Source of the DNA: an uncultured Prevotella sp. | GTDB lineage: Bacteria > Bacteroidota > Bacteroidia > Bacteroidales > Bacteroidaceae | DNA: 13,088 nt | Direction of reading: 5' to 3' | Assembly (NCBI GenBank): GCA_945788545.1 | Contig: CALZMK010000014.1 | Coordinates: 1 to 13,088, forward strand | In this document: positions 1 to 8,961 of the stretch, in pieces | Layout: every line of letters begins with the position of its first letter | Numbering within the stretch: the first letter of the stretch is position 1 | Notes under the pieces: model-generated | Seen by the model: the letters and a program-made list of their open reading frames with translations, nothing else | What the model was told of the DNA's origin: nothing | Databases searched by the model: none | Translations under genes and position numbers: made by a program

Positions 1-2929
1 AGGTGTACCAGAAATGGTTCTCAGGACCGTCCACAAGGAATGGGATAAGCGAGAAGACGGTGGAGAGGATAGTCAGCACTATTGGTACAATCTTGTGGTT
101 GTAGGCCTGCAGGTAGGCGCGGCACGGACTTACGGCATGGGATTCGCGGATGATGTCGTATTGGTACATGATGTAGATGGCAGCGTTGATGACCAAGCCA
201 CACAGCAGCACGAGTGCTGCCAGTCCACCCGTACCGAATGGTATTCCGGCAAAGTAGAACGTTAGGAACACGGCTGTCAGTGTGAAAGGCATGAGGGCAA
301 GCATCAGGGCAATGGGTCGCCAAAGACTTTCGAAAAGAATGGTCATCAGCCAATAGGTGATGAGCAGGCAGAGGGCTATCAGCCAGTATTGTTCTGCTGC
401 TGTAAGACGGTCGGCCCATTGCGGACGTACACAGCGGAAGCCTACGGGCAGGAGTGTCTCCATCTTTTCTGTCACCTCCTTGATATAGTTGTTTGTGTAG
501 ATGTAGGAACCGAGTACATTGAACTCTACGCGCAAGACATACTCCTGGTTGCGCCGGGGAATGACGTTATTTGCTTCCCGTTGCTGAATGTCCATCACTT
601 CGCTCAGGCGGATATCGCGGCCATCTATCTTCACATAGGAGTTGAGGAGTTGCCACACATCGTGAGTGTCACGGTGTGTGGATTTGATGATGATATTGGT
701 GTTCAGCAAGTCGTAGCGTCCGAAATCCCAAGTGAGCAGCAGGTCGTTCACGGCCGAGTGTATCTGTCCAGGAGTGATGCCGAGCAGTTTCAGCCGCTCC
801 CAGTTGTAGCGTACATAGTATTCGTCCTCTTGGTTCTCATGACCAGGAGTCACAATCGCCACGTCCACGGCACGTGGATTCTGTCGCAGCAGGTCGCAAA
901 GGTCCTGCGCAAAGCGGTATAGGCGGTCGTAGTTGTACCCAGTCATCTCAATGGAATTGGACCGGTATTGCAGGTTCAGCGAGTTGCTGAAGCCGCGCTG
1001 GCTCACCCCGTACGTGCTCCAGTCCGCACCACCTATGCCGATCACACGGCCTATGACGCGGTTCTCCACCTGGTAGGGGGCGGCGGTGTGCAAGGCTTCA
1101 GGAGTGAATTGTACGGTAATGTTGGCACCAGAACCATTGACCCATGTCTCAAAACGCTTGACGGACTTCTCGTTCACCAGCGTTTCTTCCAACAGCCTCA
1201 CCTTGGCGTTCAGCTGAGAAGCCGTACCTCCCAAGGGCATCTGCGCCCTGATGTTGAGTTTCATTTCCTCTTCCTCGCGAGGCCATGAAGCACTGTCCAG
1301 AGAGTTTGAAAACAAGTAGGCCGAGCCACCGAAGCCCCCTATATAAATAAGGAAAAGAAGCGAGTAGATAACGACACGCTTGCGGCGCGTCCAATTGTCG
1401 GGCAGCGAGAGATAGCGGAAATAAAGTCCAGCCCAGCGTGCCATAAAACGCTGGCGTGACGAGACGGTTCGCGTGGAACGATTGCTGCGAAATCGCAGGC
1501 TGTCCACCAAGGCAGGTACGAAAGCCACAGCCACTAACAAGGCTACCGTCAGGTTGATGATGATAATCCACGCGAAATCGTAGAGGTCGTGCTGCAGACC
1601 CTCAGGCGCAAACAGGATTACCACCAAAGTACCGATGGTGGTAAGCAGCGCGGCAAGTATCGCTATGAAGACCTTGCGGTCGCGATAGTAGCTATAGTGG
1701 TCTATCATCACGATGGAAGCATCTATGATCAACCCCAATGATACAGTGATACCAGCTATGGAAAACACATGCAGACGCAGGTTGAACAAATAGTAGCATA
1801 TTGCCGCAAGAGCAAGGCATACGGCCAACGTGACGGCCACGATGCTGACATACTTCCAACCCGGACGCACCGCAAACACAAACACCAGAAGTATGGCCAA
1901 AGACATCAGACTGCGAGTGATTAGTCTGTCCAGCTCGCCCTGCTGATCCTCAGACGAGTCGTGCTGAAGCTCCAGCCTCACCCCGTGTTGCAACGAAGGC
2001 TGCATGTCGTCTATCTGCCCGCGCAGTTCCTTAGCCAAGCGAATGAGATTGGCATTGGCATTCACATAGATGTTCAGGCTCACCGTCTCGTGGCCGTCGA
2101 TGCGGTAATACGACGAAGGGTCGTAGTTCTTGTATTCGTAATGCGCCAGGTCGCCCATATAGGTGATGTGCCCGTCCAGACTCTTGATAGGCATCTGTTC
2201 CAAGGGGCGGTTGAAAGTCTCCGTAGCCAGGCGTAGCGTGACACGCGCGCTATCGTGCAGCACTTCGCCGACTATCTCGTTGCGACCTATAAAGGACTTC
2301 AGGCCGCTTTCGATGTCAGACGAACTGAGACCGCAGGCTTGCAGCAGCAAGGGGTCGTAGGTCACCTCAAGGTAACGCCCCACACCACCCGACACATTAA
2401 CCAATTTCACATCTTCATTGCGCTGCAGGACGGGCTGCACATGCTTTTGCACGTAGTCCTGTAGCTGCGCGGAGTTCAGGGGACTGCTGATGTTGTAGGA
2501 GAGCAGATGGACGGTTTCCTCCTTTTGCCTGCGCGTGTTGTCCACGATGTCCCCACCCGACAAAGTGGGCGTGCTGACACCATCGGGCAGACGTCCGCGC
2601 AGCTGACGCAGCAGCGACGCAATCTCGAACCTTACGGCAAACACCCTCACCTCGGGCTTCAGCGTCACCTTCACCCAGCCGCTGCCGAAACGTGATTCCG
2701 ACTCCACGCTTTCCACACCGCGCACTGCCACCATCATACCCTCAATAGGTGCCGTCACGTTCTGCTCAATCACCTTGGCAGGAGCACCACTCCATGTGTA
2801 GTTTATCCACAGGTCGCGCCCCTGGCGCGGACGCGGTTTGGAAGCAACATCAATCAACGGAGTGAGAGCCGTGCCGATAATCAGCAGGATACAGGCCGTA
2901 AGGAGGACAGAAAAGTTACTGATTCGCAT
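1..2929 (-). CDS. RND efflux permease, second of the tandem pair (3' end cut by window)
   Basis: This is an inner-membrane resistance-nodulation-division permease, a proton-driven pump component. The frame is open without a stop from the ATG at 2929 to base 1, giving 976 codons; RND permeases usually have about 1000-1050 residues, so only the last part of the final membrane bundle is missing. Visible landmarks: an N-terminal membrane segment (about residues 5-22); the TM4 segment GLIIDASIVMID with a single acidic relay residue, Asp403; a second membrane bundle containing ILFESLWRP and GLVINAAIY (Asn915); and the typical late loop FLVDGPENHFWYT at the window edge. AcrB has two adjacent Asp residues in TM4 and a Lys in TM10, so this relay differs. 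The start lies 2 nt after the stop of the preceding permease and has a strong Shine-Dalgarno. It is clearly diverged from its neighbour, so the pair may form a mixed trimer or two alternative pumps. Substrate cannot be told. Confidence 0.93.
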   Translation of the reverse strand, partial: MRISNFSVLLTACILLIIGTALTPLIDVASKPRPRQGRDLWINYTWSGAPAKVIEQNVTAPIEGMMVAVRGVESVESESRFGSGWVKVTLKPEVRVFAVRFEIASLLRQLRGRLPDGVSTPTLSGGDIVDNTRRQKEETVHLLSYNISSPLNSAQLQDYVQKHVQPVLQRNEDVKLVNVSGGVGRYLEVTYDPLLLQACGLSSSDIESGLKSFIGRNEIVGEVLHDSARVTLRLATETFNRPLEQMPIKSLDGHITYMGDLAHYEYKNYDPSSYYRIDGHETVSLNIYVNANANLIRLAKELRGQIDDMQPSLQHGVRLELQHDSSEDQQGELDRLITRSLMSLAILLVFVFAVRPGWKYVSIVAVTLAVCLALAAICYYLFNLRLHVFSIAGITVSLGLIIDASIVMIDHYSYYRDRKVFIAILAALLTTIGTLVVILFAPEGLQHDLYDFAWIIIINLTVALLVAVAFVPALVDSLRFRSNRSTRTVSSRQRFMARWAGLYFRYLSLPDNWTRRKRVVIYSLLFLIYIGGFGGSAYLFSNSLDSASWPREEEEMKLNIRAQMPLGGTASQLNAKVRLLEETLVNEKSVKRFETWVNGSGANITVQFTPEALHTAAPYQVENRVIGRVIGIGGADWSTYGVSQRGFSNSLNLQYRSNSIEMTGYNYDRLYRFAQDLCDLLRQNPRAVDVAIVTPGHENQEDEYYVRYNWERLKLLGITPGQIHSAVNDLLLTWDFGRYDLLNTNIIIKSTHRDTHDVWQLLNSYVKIDGRDIRLSEVMDIQQREANNVIPRRNQEYVLRVEFNVLGSYIYTNNYIKEVTEKMETLLPVGFRCVRPQWADRLTAAEQYWLIALCLLITYWLMTILFESLWRPIALMLALMPFTLTAVFLTFYFAGIPFGTGGLAALVLLCGLVINAAIYIMYQYDIIRESHAVSPCRAYLQAYNHKIVPIVLTILSTVFSLIPFLVDGPENHFWYT

Positions 2930-2931
2930 CG

Positions 2932-5900
2932 TCAGGTCCTCCTCCTATATATGACATAATACGCCAACGGCACGAAAAACAGGCTAACCATGGTACCCAC
3001 TATCATGCCCACAACCAGCGTAAGTGAAAGAGGGTATTGCAAGGCACTGCCCATATCGGCTCGTGACAGCAAGGGCAGAATGGCCAGAATAGTGGTCAGC
3101 GATGTCATGATGATAGGGCGCAGACGCCTGTGGCCAGCCTTCACTATAGCCGTCAGCGTTGACACACCACCACGGCGCAGGCGGTTGATGGTGTCCACCT
3201 TCAAGATGGAATCGTTGATGACGATGCCAGCCATCACCACCAGGCCTATCATAGACATGATGTTCAACGACTCGTCCATCGCCCACATCACGAGAAACAC
3301 CAGAGCAACATCCAGCACTATCTCGCTCAGAATGATGAGCGGCTGCACCAAGCTCTCAAACTGCGCTGCCATGATGAAGTAGAGCAAGGCCAGAGCCACA
3401 GAAAGGACGATGAGCAGTTCTTGTGCCAACTGGCGGCTGGTGAAATAATCGCCTGTGAACGAAGCTTGCAACTTCAAGGGCTCCTTGCGCACCTCGTCGC
3501 GTCCCGTAAAGCCCTGTGCCCAAAGCATCACCTCGCGTGCAGTCTTGTCGTTGCAGTCCAGATTGATGGGATAATATTCGCCCGACTGATTTGAGTTCAA
3601 CCGTTTGAAATCTTCTCCTGCCCCAGTACTTACCAAAAGATACAGCGGAATAGTCGTGCCGCCCACATTGATAGTGGAACCCAACAAGGCCCCCTTGTCT
3701 GGCACAGCATCATTGATTACCACTGGCACCATGGCCGAACCATCGCTGATACTAAAAACGCAGCGTTGCCCCACACGCTCGCGAAGCACTTGTATAAGAT
3801 TGTCATAACTAACGCCATATACGGCCATGTGTTCTGGATTTGCCTTATATTCTATGGTTCTGTCGGCCACCACGGGTTGTAGAGACAAGCCGGGGAAAGC
3901 CGCCCGCAGCGAATCAACGAAAGTCCGTGCCTGTGCCACCGAGGGACGTCCGCCGTTGCTGTTCTGCAATTGTATGGTCAGGCGACTCTCGTCCGAACGG
4001 AACACCATGTCCAGCAGACTTCCCACGGTCTCGTATTTCACACTGGCACGCGGATAACGCTCCGTCAAGGTCTTCGTCAGTCGCCTTTCTGCATCCAGCC
4101 GTTCTGCCTCGCTGTCGAACTTCATGTAGACCACAGCCTCGGTAGACGTAATATCCTCAGTGTGTGAGAGAATGAAAGCCTGTGCTCCCACCATGGCCGT
4201 AGAGGTCTGCAACGTTGTATCCAGCGTGGCAAGCAGTTCCCGAACACGGCGGTCGTTCTCCTGCTCCGAAATTCCCAGATTCCAGTCGATGGTCATCAAG
4301 GTGTCCTCGTGCGGCATATCGGGCAACTGTTCTTTACGCAGATGCTGAAACAGAAACACCGAGCTGACCACAGCCATGACAAATGCCAGCAGCATAAGGA
4401 CAGAGTGGCGGAAAGTGATTTTTAGCACGGCAGAATAGACCGTCATGAGCCTATCACCGCTCTTAGGCTCTGTAACCACGACCTTGCGGAAAAACAGCCT
4501 GAAGTATACAGGTATCACCATCGTTGCCACCAGCAGCGAGGAAAACAGAGCTATAGTCACAGCGATGGCCTGGTCATAGAACAGCTCGCCTGCAGCACCG
4601 CTTAGGAAAATCAACGGGACGAACACAGAGCAAGTAGTGAGCACTGACGACAACATGGGCATAAACACCTCCTTCGCCCCCTCCACTACGGCCATATCCA
4701 GCACCTCACGCTGCAGACGCTGGCGTATGTTGTCAATCACTATGATAGAGTTGTCCACAATCATGCCCACGCCCAGGATAAGACCCGAGAGGCTGATGAC
4801 GTTGAGCGAGATGTCCAGAATGCAGAACGACAACAGAGTCAGAATCAACGACAAGGGAATACTGATGATGACAAGCAACGGCAACCGTATACTACGCATG
4901 AAGACAAACAGTACAAGGCAAGCCAGCAGGGCACCCAGTAGGAAGTTCGTCTTCAGATTGTCTATGGAATAGCTCAAGAGCTGAGTCTGGTCACGGGTAA
5001 GATCAAAGGCTATGTCGGGAAACTCCATACGCAACTCCGCCATAAGAGTATCGATGTTCGCCTGAAGATCCTCCATCTTCGCCTGCGGCTGCTTCACAAC
5101 TGCCATCGTCACGGCACGGCGTCCGTTGTGGCGTATCAGCCCCCTCCCGTTGCTGGAGGGACGGTGCTCCACCTCACACAGATCGCCCAGACGCAGCAGA
5201 CGGTCGTCGTGAGTGAGGATAATATCACGTATGTCGTCGTCCGTCAGCAATGCAGCATCAAAGTGTATGTTGTAGCGGTAGATGCCGTCAACGATGCTCA
5301 GCGAAGTCAGAGTAATGTCACGAGCCGTGATGGCCTGCTCTAAGTCCCGAGGACTGATGCCGAGAGCCTCCATGCGATCAGACCGCGGTGTGAGGACAAT
5401 CTCCGAACCCTCCGTACCGCTCACGTCCACCATGGCCGTTTGCGGCAGTTGTTCGATGCGTTTGCGTATCACACTCTGTGCGAACGATGACAACTGGACG
5501 AAACGCTCGTCGCCAGCCATACTGTCCTTCAGCGATATGTCCAGAAAAAATGCAGGAATGTCCATGGCACTGGCCTTCATCACCTTGGGACGTTCTATTT
5601 CCTTGGGCAGCCACGACATGGTACGGTCTATTTTTTCGCCCACTTCGATGAATAGCAAATCCATATCGGCTCCCGGTTCGAAGGTCAGTCTCACCGTAGA
5701 GGCGTCCATTCGGCTCTCGCTGCTGAAGGACTTCAATCCAGGCACCTGAGCCAACTGACCTCGCAAAGGTCCAGTCACCTTGCTCTCCACCTGACGCACG
5801 GAAGCACCGGGATAGGAAGCGTGGACGGTAATCTGTGGTATATCAATGTCGGGCATGAGCGACACTGGCAACTGCCGGGTAGAGAGAATGCCGATGATGG

Positions 5901-5958
5901 CCAGTGCCAGCACAAACATACTCACGGCTATGGGGCGGCGTATAAGATGTTTCAGCAT
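2932..5958 (-). CDS. RND efflux permease, first of the tandem pair
   Basis: This is a full-length RND inner-membrane pump subunit of 1008 residues, slightly short for the family. The order is standard: TM1 at about 8-28, first periplasmic porter region to about 330, TM2-6 at about 335-520, second porter/docking region, and TM8-12 at about 845-1003. TM4 carries GVGMIVDNSIIVIDN with Asp402 as the only acidic relay residue. TM10 carries GIVINDSILKVD (Asn915, Asp916), where AcrB has Lys-Asn. LSGAAGELFYDQAIAVTIAL and AAQFESLVQPL are further family signatures. By class it should exchange protons for substrate taken from the periplasm or outer leaflet. It starts 15 nt after the adaptor gene and ends 2 nt before the second permease, so co-translation with both is likely. 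Family assignment is certain; substrate is unknown. The HAE-1-like sequence argues weakly against a metal pump. Confidence 0.97.
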   Translation of the reverse strand: MLKHLIRRPIAVSMFVLALAIIGILSTRQLPVSLMPDIDIPQITVHASYPGASVRQVESKVTGPLRGQLAQVPGLKSFSSESRMDASTVRLTFEPGADMDLLFIEVGEKIDRTMSWLPKEIERPKVMKASAMDIPAFFLDISLKDSMAGDERFVQLSSFAQSVIRKRIEQLPQTAMVDVSGTEGSEIVLTPRSDRMEALGISPRDLEQAITARDITLTSLSIVDGIYRYNIHFDAALLTDDDIRDIILTHDDRLLRLGDLCEVEHRPSSNGRGLIRHNGRRAVTMAVVKQPQAKMEDLQANIDTLMAELRMEFPDIAFDLTRDQTQLLSYSIDNLKTNFLLGALLACLVLFVFMRSIRLPLLVIISIPLSLILTLLSFCILDISLNVISLSGLILGVGMIVDNSIIVIDNIRQRLQREVLDMAVVEGAKEVFMPMLSSVLTTCSVFVPLIFLSGAAGELFYDQAIAVTIALFSSLLVATMVIPVYFRLFFRKVVVTEPKSGDRLMTVYSAVLKITFRHSVLMLLAFVMAVVSSVFLFQHLRKEQLPDMPHEDTLMTIDWNLGISEQENDRRVRELLATLDTTLQTSTAMVGAQAFILSHTEDITSTEAVVYMKFDSEAERLDAERRLTKTLTERYPRASVKYETVGSLLDMVFRSDESRLTIQLQNSNGGRPSVAQARTFVDSLRAAFPGLSLQPVVADRTIEYKANPEHMAVYGVSYDNLIQVLRERVGQRCVFSISDGSAMVPVVINDAVPDKGALLGSTINVGGTTIPLYLLVSTGAGEDFKRLNSNQSGEYYPINLDCNDKTAREVMLWAQGFTGRDEVRKEPLKLQASFTGDYFTSRQLAQELLIVLSVALALLYFIMAAQFESLVQPLIILSEIVLDVALVFLVMWAMDESLNIMSMIGLVVMAGIVINDSILKVDTINRLRRGGVSTLTAIVKAGHRRLRPIIMTSLTTILAILPLLSRADMGSALQYPLSLTLVVGMIVGTMVSLFFVPLAYYVIYRRRT
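2937..2946 (-). promoter_or_regulatory. Strong Shine-Dalgarno for the second RND permease
   Basis: On the minus strand this reads AGGAGGAGGA. Its last GGAGG ends 8 nt before the ATG at 2929. The motif is built into the Arg-Arg-Arg-Thr C-terminal codons of the upstream permease. Such a canonical SD is unusual in Bacteroidetes, where most starts lack one. It fixes the start of the downstream gene and suggests high or independent re-initiation for that subunit. Confidence 0.7.
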
Positions 5959-5973
5959 GGTTTTCTTAAGGAA

Positions 5974-7056
5974 TCAGTTTTTCTGTTTCAGTTCCACCTT
6001 CGTCCCGTCGGCCAGGTTCATGTTTCCGCTGGTGATAACGATGTCGCCTTCGTGCAGTTCGGTCTCCTTGCGAGCGCAGCCAGTGATAGCATGATGGCTG
6101 ATGTTGCTATGCAAGATGTCGACGTAGGTCCATCGCGCACAACCATCGTCGTAGAGGAAGACCACATTGTAGCCGTCGCGCTCTACTACGGCATCTTTAG
6201 GTACGACAAACATACGCGGCACTGGGCGCTCGATTACCACACGCACGTTCATACCGTCCAGCAACTCAGGTCTGCCATTGACCCTGGCAGTCACCTTGAC
6301 CATACCCTTTTCGCTGACCGAAGGGTTCACGCTCCTTACGCTCCCATACACCACAAGGCTGTCATCCACGAACGGACTGACACGTACCCTCTGTCCCGGG
6401 CGTATTACCGCAAGCTCAGCCTCCAGGACGCTGAACTCAACGTCAAACTCCGTATCGTCGATGATATTGCACAACTTGTCGGCACGCTGGTGCAGACGTG
6501 CCGTGAGGTCAGCTATACGTCCGCTTGTAGGAGCGGACAGACGGCAGTCTGACAGATTCTGATGTGCTGTCTGCAACTGATAGCATGCAGAATAAAAGCC
6601 CGATGTGACCTCCGCCCGGCGCAGTATGTCGTCGGGTATCTCGCCTCGTGGCATGAGGTCTGCATCTACGTCATACCCCATCGTGATGAGCTTGTCGGCA
6701 AAATCTACACGGGTCTTCTCTACTTCGCGTTCGGCTCGCTCCACTTCGCGTCGGTAAAGAGTCTCGTCGGTCACTGCCAGTAACGTACCCTTCTCTACCC
6801 ATTGTCCTTCACTTACACTTATCGCAGTAAGCACATCGTTGTGTTTTGGCTGAAGCTGTGCCTTGACCTTGGCTGCCAGATGCCCGTTGCATACCACCTC
6901 CCTGTTGAAGTACACAAGGCGTAGGGTCATTGTATCCACGTAGTTCTCCGTGGGTACAGCCTCCGTCTGAGGACTATGCCCAGAGGCCTCTGAGTCACTC
7001 TTGCTGCCACACGAAACAAGCGACAGCAGTACACTGATGATTAGTAAGTGTTTCAT
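5974..7056 (-). CDS. RND periplasmic adaptor subunit (membrane fusion protein), lipoprotein
   Basis: This protein bridges the inner-membrane permease and the outer-membrane channel of a tripartite pump. It has 360 residues, typical of short HlyD/AcrA-type adaptors. Residues 1-16 form a lipoprotein signal ending in the lipobox LVSC, so Cys16 is probably lipidated. The split lipoyl/biotinyl-like domain is seen as ISVSEGQWVEKGTLLAVTD (79-97) and LSAPTSGRIADLTARL (173-188). Between them lies a short charged helical hairpin (about 100-170). Beta-barrel strands follow (about 205-280, with VRPGQRV-like IRPGQRVRV at 218-226), then a membrane-proximal region ending with the hydrophilic tail KVELKQKN. 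The start overlaps the outer-membrane factor stop as ATGA, and the gene ends 15 nt before the first permease. One adaptor therefore appears to serve two permeases. The assignment is secure. Confidence 0.95.
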   Translation of the reverse strand: MKHLLIISVLLSLVSCGSKSDSEASGHSPQTEAVPTENYVDTMTLRLVYFNREVVCNGHLAAKVKAQLQPKHNDVLTAISVSEGQWVEKGTLLAVTDETLYRREVERAEREVEKTRVDFADKLITMGYDVDADLMPRGEIPDDILRRAEVTSGFYSACYQLQTAHQNLSDCRLSAPTSGRIADLTARLHQRADKLCNIIDDTEFDVEFSVLEAELAVIRPGQRVRVSPFVDDSLVVYGSVRSVNPSVSEKGMVKVTARVNGRPELLDGMNVRVVIERPVPRMFVVPKDAVVERDGYNVVFLYDDGCARWTYVDILHSNISHHAITGCARKETELHEGDIVITSGNMNLADGTKVELKQKN

Positions 7057-8519
7057 CGTATTATCTTGTCAAAATCAGTTGTTATCTCACATTTGTTTAT
7101 ATAATCCCACAGCGTGTGCCGCTGTATGGTGTAGTAGTCACTCCAGTATGTCTTGAGCTGGTTGATATATTGCGAGCGTGCCGACTCCTTTTCCTGCTGT
7201 GCAGTGTTGAGATCCGTAACACTGATGCTCCCAGCCTCAAAACGCTGGAGCATCAGCATATAACGCTCGTCGGCAATCTCCTCAGCCCGAGCAGCATCAT
7301 GACATTGTTCTGACTGCAGGTTGAACTGCATCACGAGCCTCTTTACCTCCTGCCTGTAGGCAGACTCGTCCTGTTCAATCTGAGTCTTAACCACCTCAAG
7401 GTTTGACTTGGCCACCTTAACACGTCCTTTGCTCACACCCCAGTCGTAGATAGGCCATGTGACGCTAAGTCCCACTATTTCGTTGTCCTGAAGGTGGCTG
7501 TAGGCCTGACCTATACGGTCGGCAGTATTGCGCAGTCCGACCTCGCTGCGTAGCGACAACTGGATTCCACGCTGAGATTTGGCCTGTGCAAGGCTGCTTT
7601 GCGAGGAGATAAGCTTAAGTTGTTGCTCCAAAGGATACGTTGAGGCCGTCATAGCTCTGTGCGTGACCTCGTCCTCGATGAGCAAGATGTCGGGTACAGG
7701 GTCTGGAGCTATCAGTTCTACCCCGTCCCATTGTACAGCCTGCATATAGTTGAACAGCTGGAATCGAGCATCGTCCAGCGCAAGGCGTCTCTGCTTGACA
7801 CTCATTTGCGAATTGATTACAGACAATTCCAATTGCAGCAACTCGCTTTTAGACACCGTACCCAACTCGAAACGCCGTTTCGTCTGGTCGTATAGACGCT
7901 GGCGCTCCTCAGACGTAGCCAAAGCCTGCTGATAGTCAGACTGTGCCGAAAGAACTTCGAAATACAGATTGGTCACCATCACGGCAATTCCCTGCATCGT
8001 AGTGAGATATTGGCGCTTGGCTTTCTCGTATGTCACAGGCTCCGACTTGCCACGCCATTTGAGAGCGTTGTACGAGCGCAGAGGCTGGTCATACACGATG
8101 CGCAGAGGCTGAGTATTGAACGTGCGTAGGTCATAGTTGAACTGCTCCAAATGATAGAGGTAGGACTGTAGAGACACCGTACCACCCGTAGGCACAATGT
8201 TCTGGCTGACCGACAGCGTTAGCGAATTGCTCAGCGAGTTATTTTCCACATAGTTGATGCGTCCGTCATCGTAGTTGCGCACGCTGGTGACCGAACGGTC
8301 GTAGTTCAACAGCGAGCCAGACAACGAGACCGACGGCAGCAGCTCAGCACGGTAGGATCTGTACGTCCAGTAGCTTCCCAAGAAAGAGAATCGCGCCATC
8401 TTGGCCTCAAGCGAATGCTCCTGAGCCAGCCGAATGGCTTCGGAAAGCGACATGAACATGCTCGCCCGAGAGATTTGCGCCAAAAACAATGTGGCGATGA
8501 GAATTAGTGATTTACGCAT
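7053..8519 (-). CDS. TolC-like outer membrane factor (efflux channel)
   Basis: This is the outer-membrane/periplasmic channel component of the tripartite pump. From ATG 8519 it has 488 residues, the normal size for TolC-family proteins. Residues 1-19 form a Sec signal ending ISRA with no lipobox Cys, so it is likely not a lipoprotein. The internal duplication expected of the family shows as RFELGTVSKSELLQLE (216-231) and RFEAGSISVTDLNTAQQE (426-441), each followed by a long heptad-rich helix. WPIYDWG (355-361) corresponds to the start of the second barrel segment. The start at 8519 gives a clean signal peptide and overlaps the stop of the MauE-like gene by 8 nt. An in-frame ATG at 8540 would add seven residues and is the alternative. 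The stop overlaps the adaptor start as ATGA, placing it firmly in the pump operon. Unusually, it lies 5' of the adaptor rather than after the permeases. Confidence 0.93.
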   Translation of the reverse strand: MRKSLILIATLFLAQISRASMFMSLSEAIRLAQEHSLEAKMARFSFLGSYWTYRSYRAELLPSVSLSGSLLNYDRSVTSVRNYDDGRINYVENNSLSNSLTLSVSQNIVPTGGTVSLQSYLYHLEQFNYDLRTFNTQPLRIVYDQPLRSYNALKWRGKSEPVTYEKAKRQYLTTMQGIAVMVTNLYFEVLSAQSDYQQALATSEERQRLYDQTKRRFELGTVSKSELLQLELSVINSQMSVKQRRLALDDARFQLFNYMQAVQWDGVELIAPDPVPDILLIEDEVTHRAMTASTYPLEQQLKLISSQSSLAQAKSQRGIQLSLRSEVGLRNTADRIGQAYSHLQDNEIVGLSVTWPIYDWGVSKGRVKVAKSNLEVVKTQIEQDESAYRQEVKRLVMQFNLQSEQCHDAARAEEIADERYMLMLQRFEAGSISVTDLNTAQQEKESARSQYINQLKTYWSDYYTIQRHTLWDYINKCEITTDFDKIIR

Positions 8520-8961
8520 GTGATGAAAAGCAGATTTCATAAAATAGATTTGTTGTTGCCATACACCAAAGCACCAAAGACTTGATGAACGAGGCTAAAG
8601 GCGTGAAATGAATGAGTTCTCCGAAGCAACCACAGGATTCTATCCGACCAAGAGGGGATGGATTGAAATAATTGTCTCCAGTCAGCCAGACAAAGAATGT
8701 CAGGGCGAGGAAGGCCGCCACGTTGGCCTGACGGCGCAGTGCTGGAACCAGGCAGGCAATGCCGATGAGCAGTTCCGCCAGGCACACCATGCCAGCAAGC
8801 AGGAGTTTATAGTCTCTCAGCCAACCTCCAAAATAGATGTCGAGGTATAGTTGCAACTCGTCGGCGAATATCGGCAGGGCAACCGCCTTCGTCACGGATG
8901 ATAATATGAATACGATGCCCAGCAGACACATCGCTATGGTTTGTGGCTTTATATGTCTCAT
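8512..8961 (-). CDS. MauE/DoxX-like redox-associated membrane protein
   Basis: This is a small integral membrane protein of 149 residues with about four hydrophobic helices (near 8-27, 53-73, 78-94 and 123-142). The diagnostic part is the cytoplasmic/periplasmic loop RIESCGCFGELIHFTPLAS (106-124). The CGCFG motif (Cys110, Cys112) followed by a Thr-Pro pair is typical of the MauE-type branch of the DoxX-like superfamily. MauE is needed in methylamine dehydrogenase maturation and is thought to move electrons or thiol equivalents across the membrane for disulfide formation in the periplasm; that role is known from the family, not shown here. The ATG overlaps the stop of the Wzy-like gene as ATGA, and the end overlaps the outer-membrane factor start. 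No thioredoxin-like partner is visible. The four-Cys peptide encoded upstream is a plausible client, which is inference. Confidence 0.85.
   Translation of the reverse strand: MRHIKPQTIAMCLLGIVFILSSVTKAVALPIFADELQLYLDIYFGGWLRDYKLLLAGMVCLAELLIGIACLVPALRRQANVAAFLALTFFVWLTGDNYFNPSPLGRIESCGCFGELIHFTPLASFIKSLVLWCMATTNLFYEICFSSHA

Noticed and set aside
389..922. 177-codon open frame on the plus strand
   Set aside because: It is antisense to the second RND permease, whose frame is continuous and matches family motifs here. It has no recognisable product.
1149..1571. 140-codon minus-strand frame overlapping the second permease
   Set aside because: It lies in a different frame from the permease, which reads through without a stop and has clear TM and loop motifs. 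It is not evidence of a frameshift.
5282..5749. 155-codon plus-strand frame
   Set aside because: It overlaps the first permease completely on the opposite strand. The Ser/Arg-rich low-information translation is typical of a shadow frame.
5821..6552. 243-codon open frame on the plus strand
   Set aside because: It is wholly antisense to the adaptor and the 5' end of the first permease, both well-supported families. The translation shows no domain, signal or coupling and is explained by GC-rich coding on the other strand.
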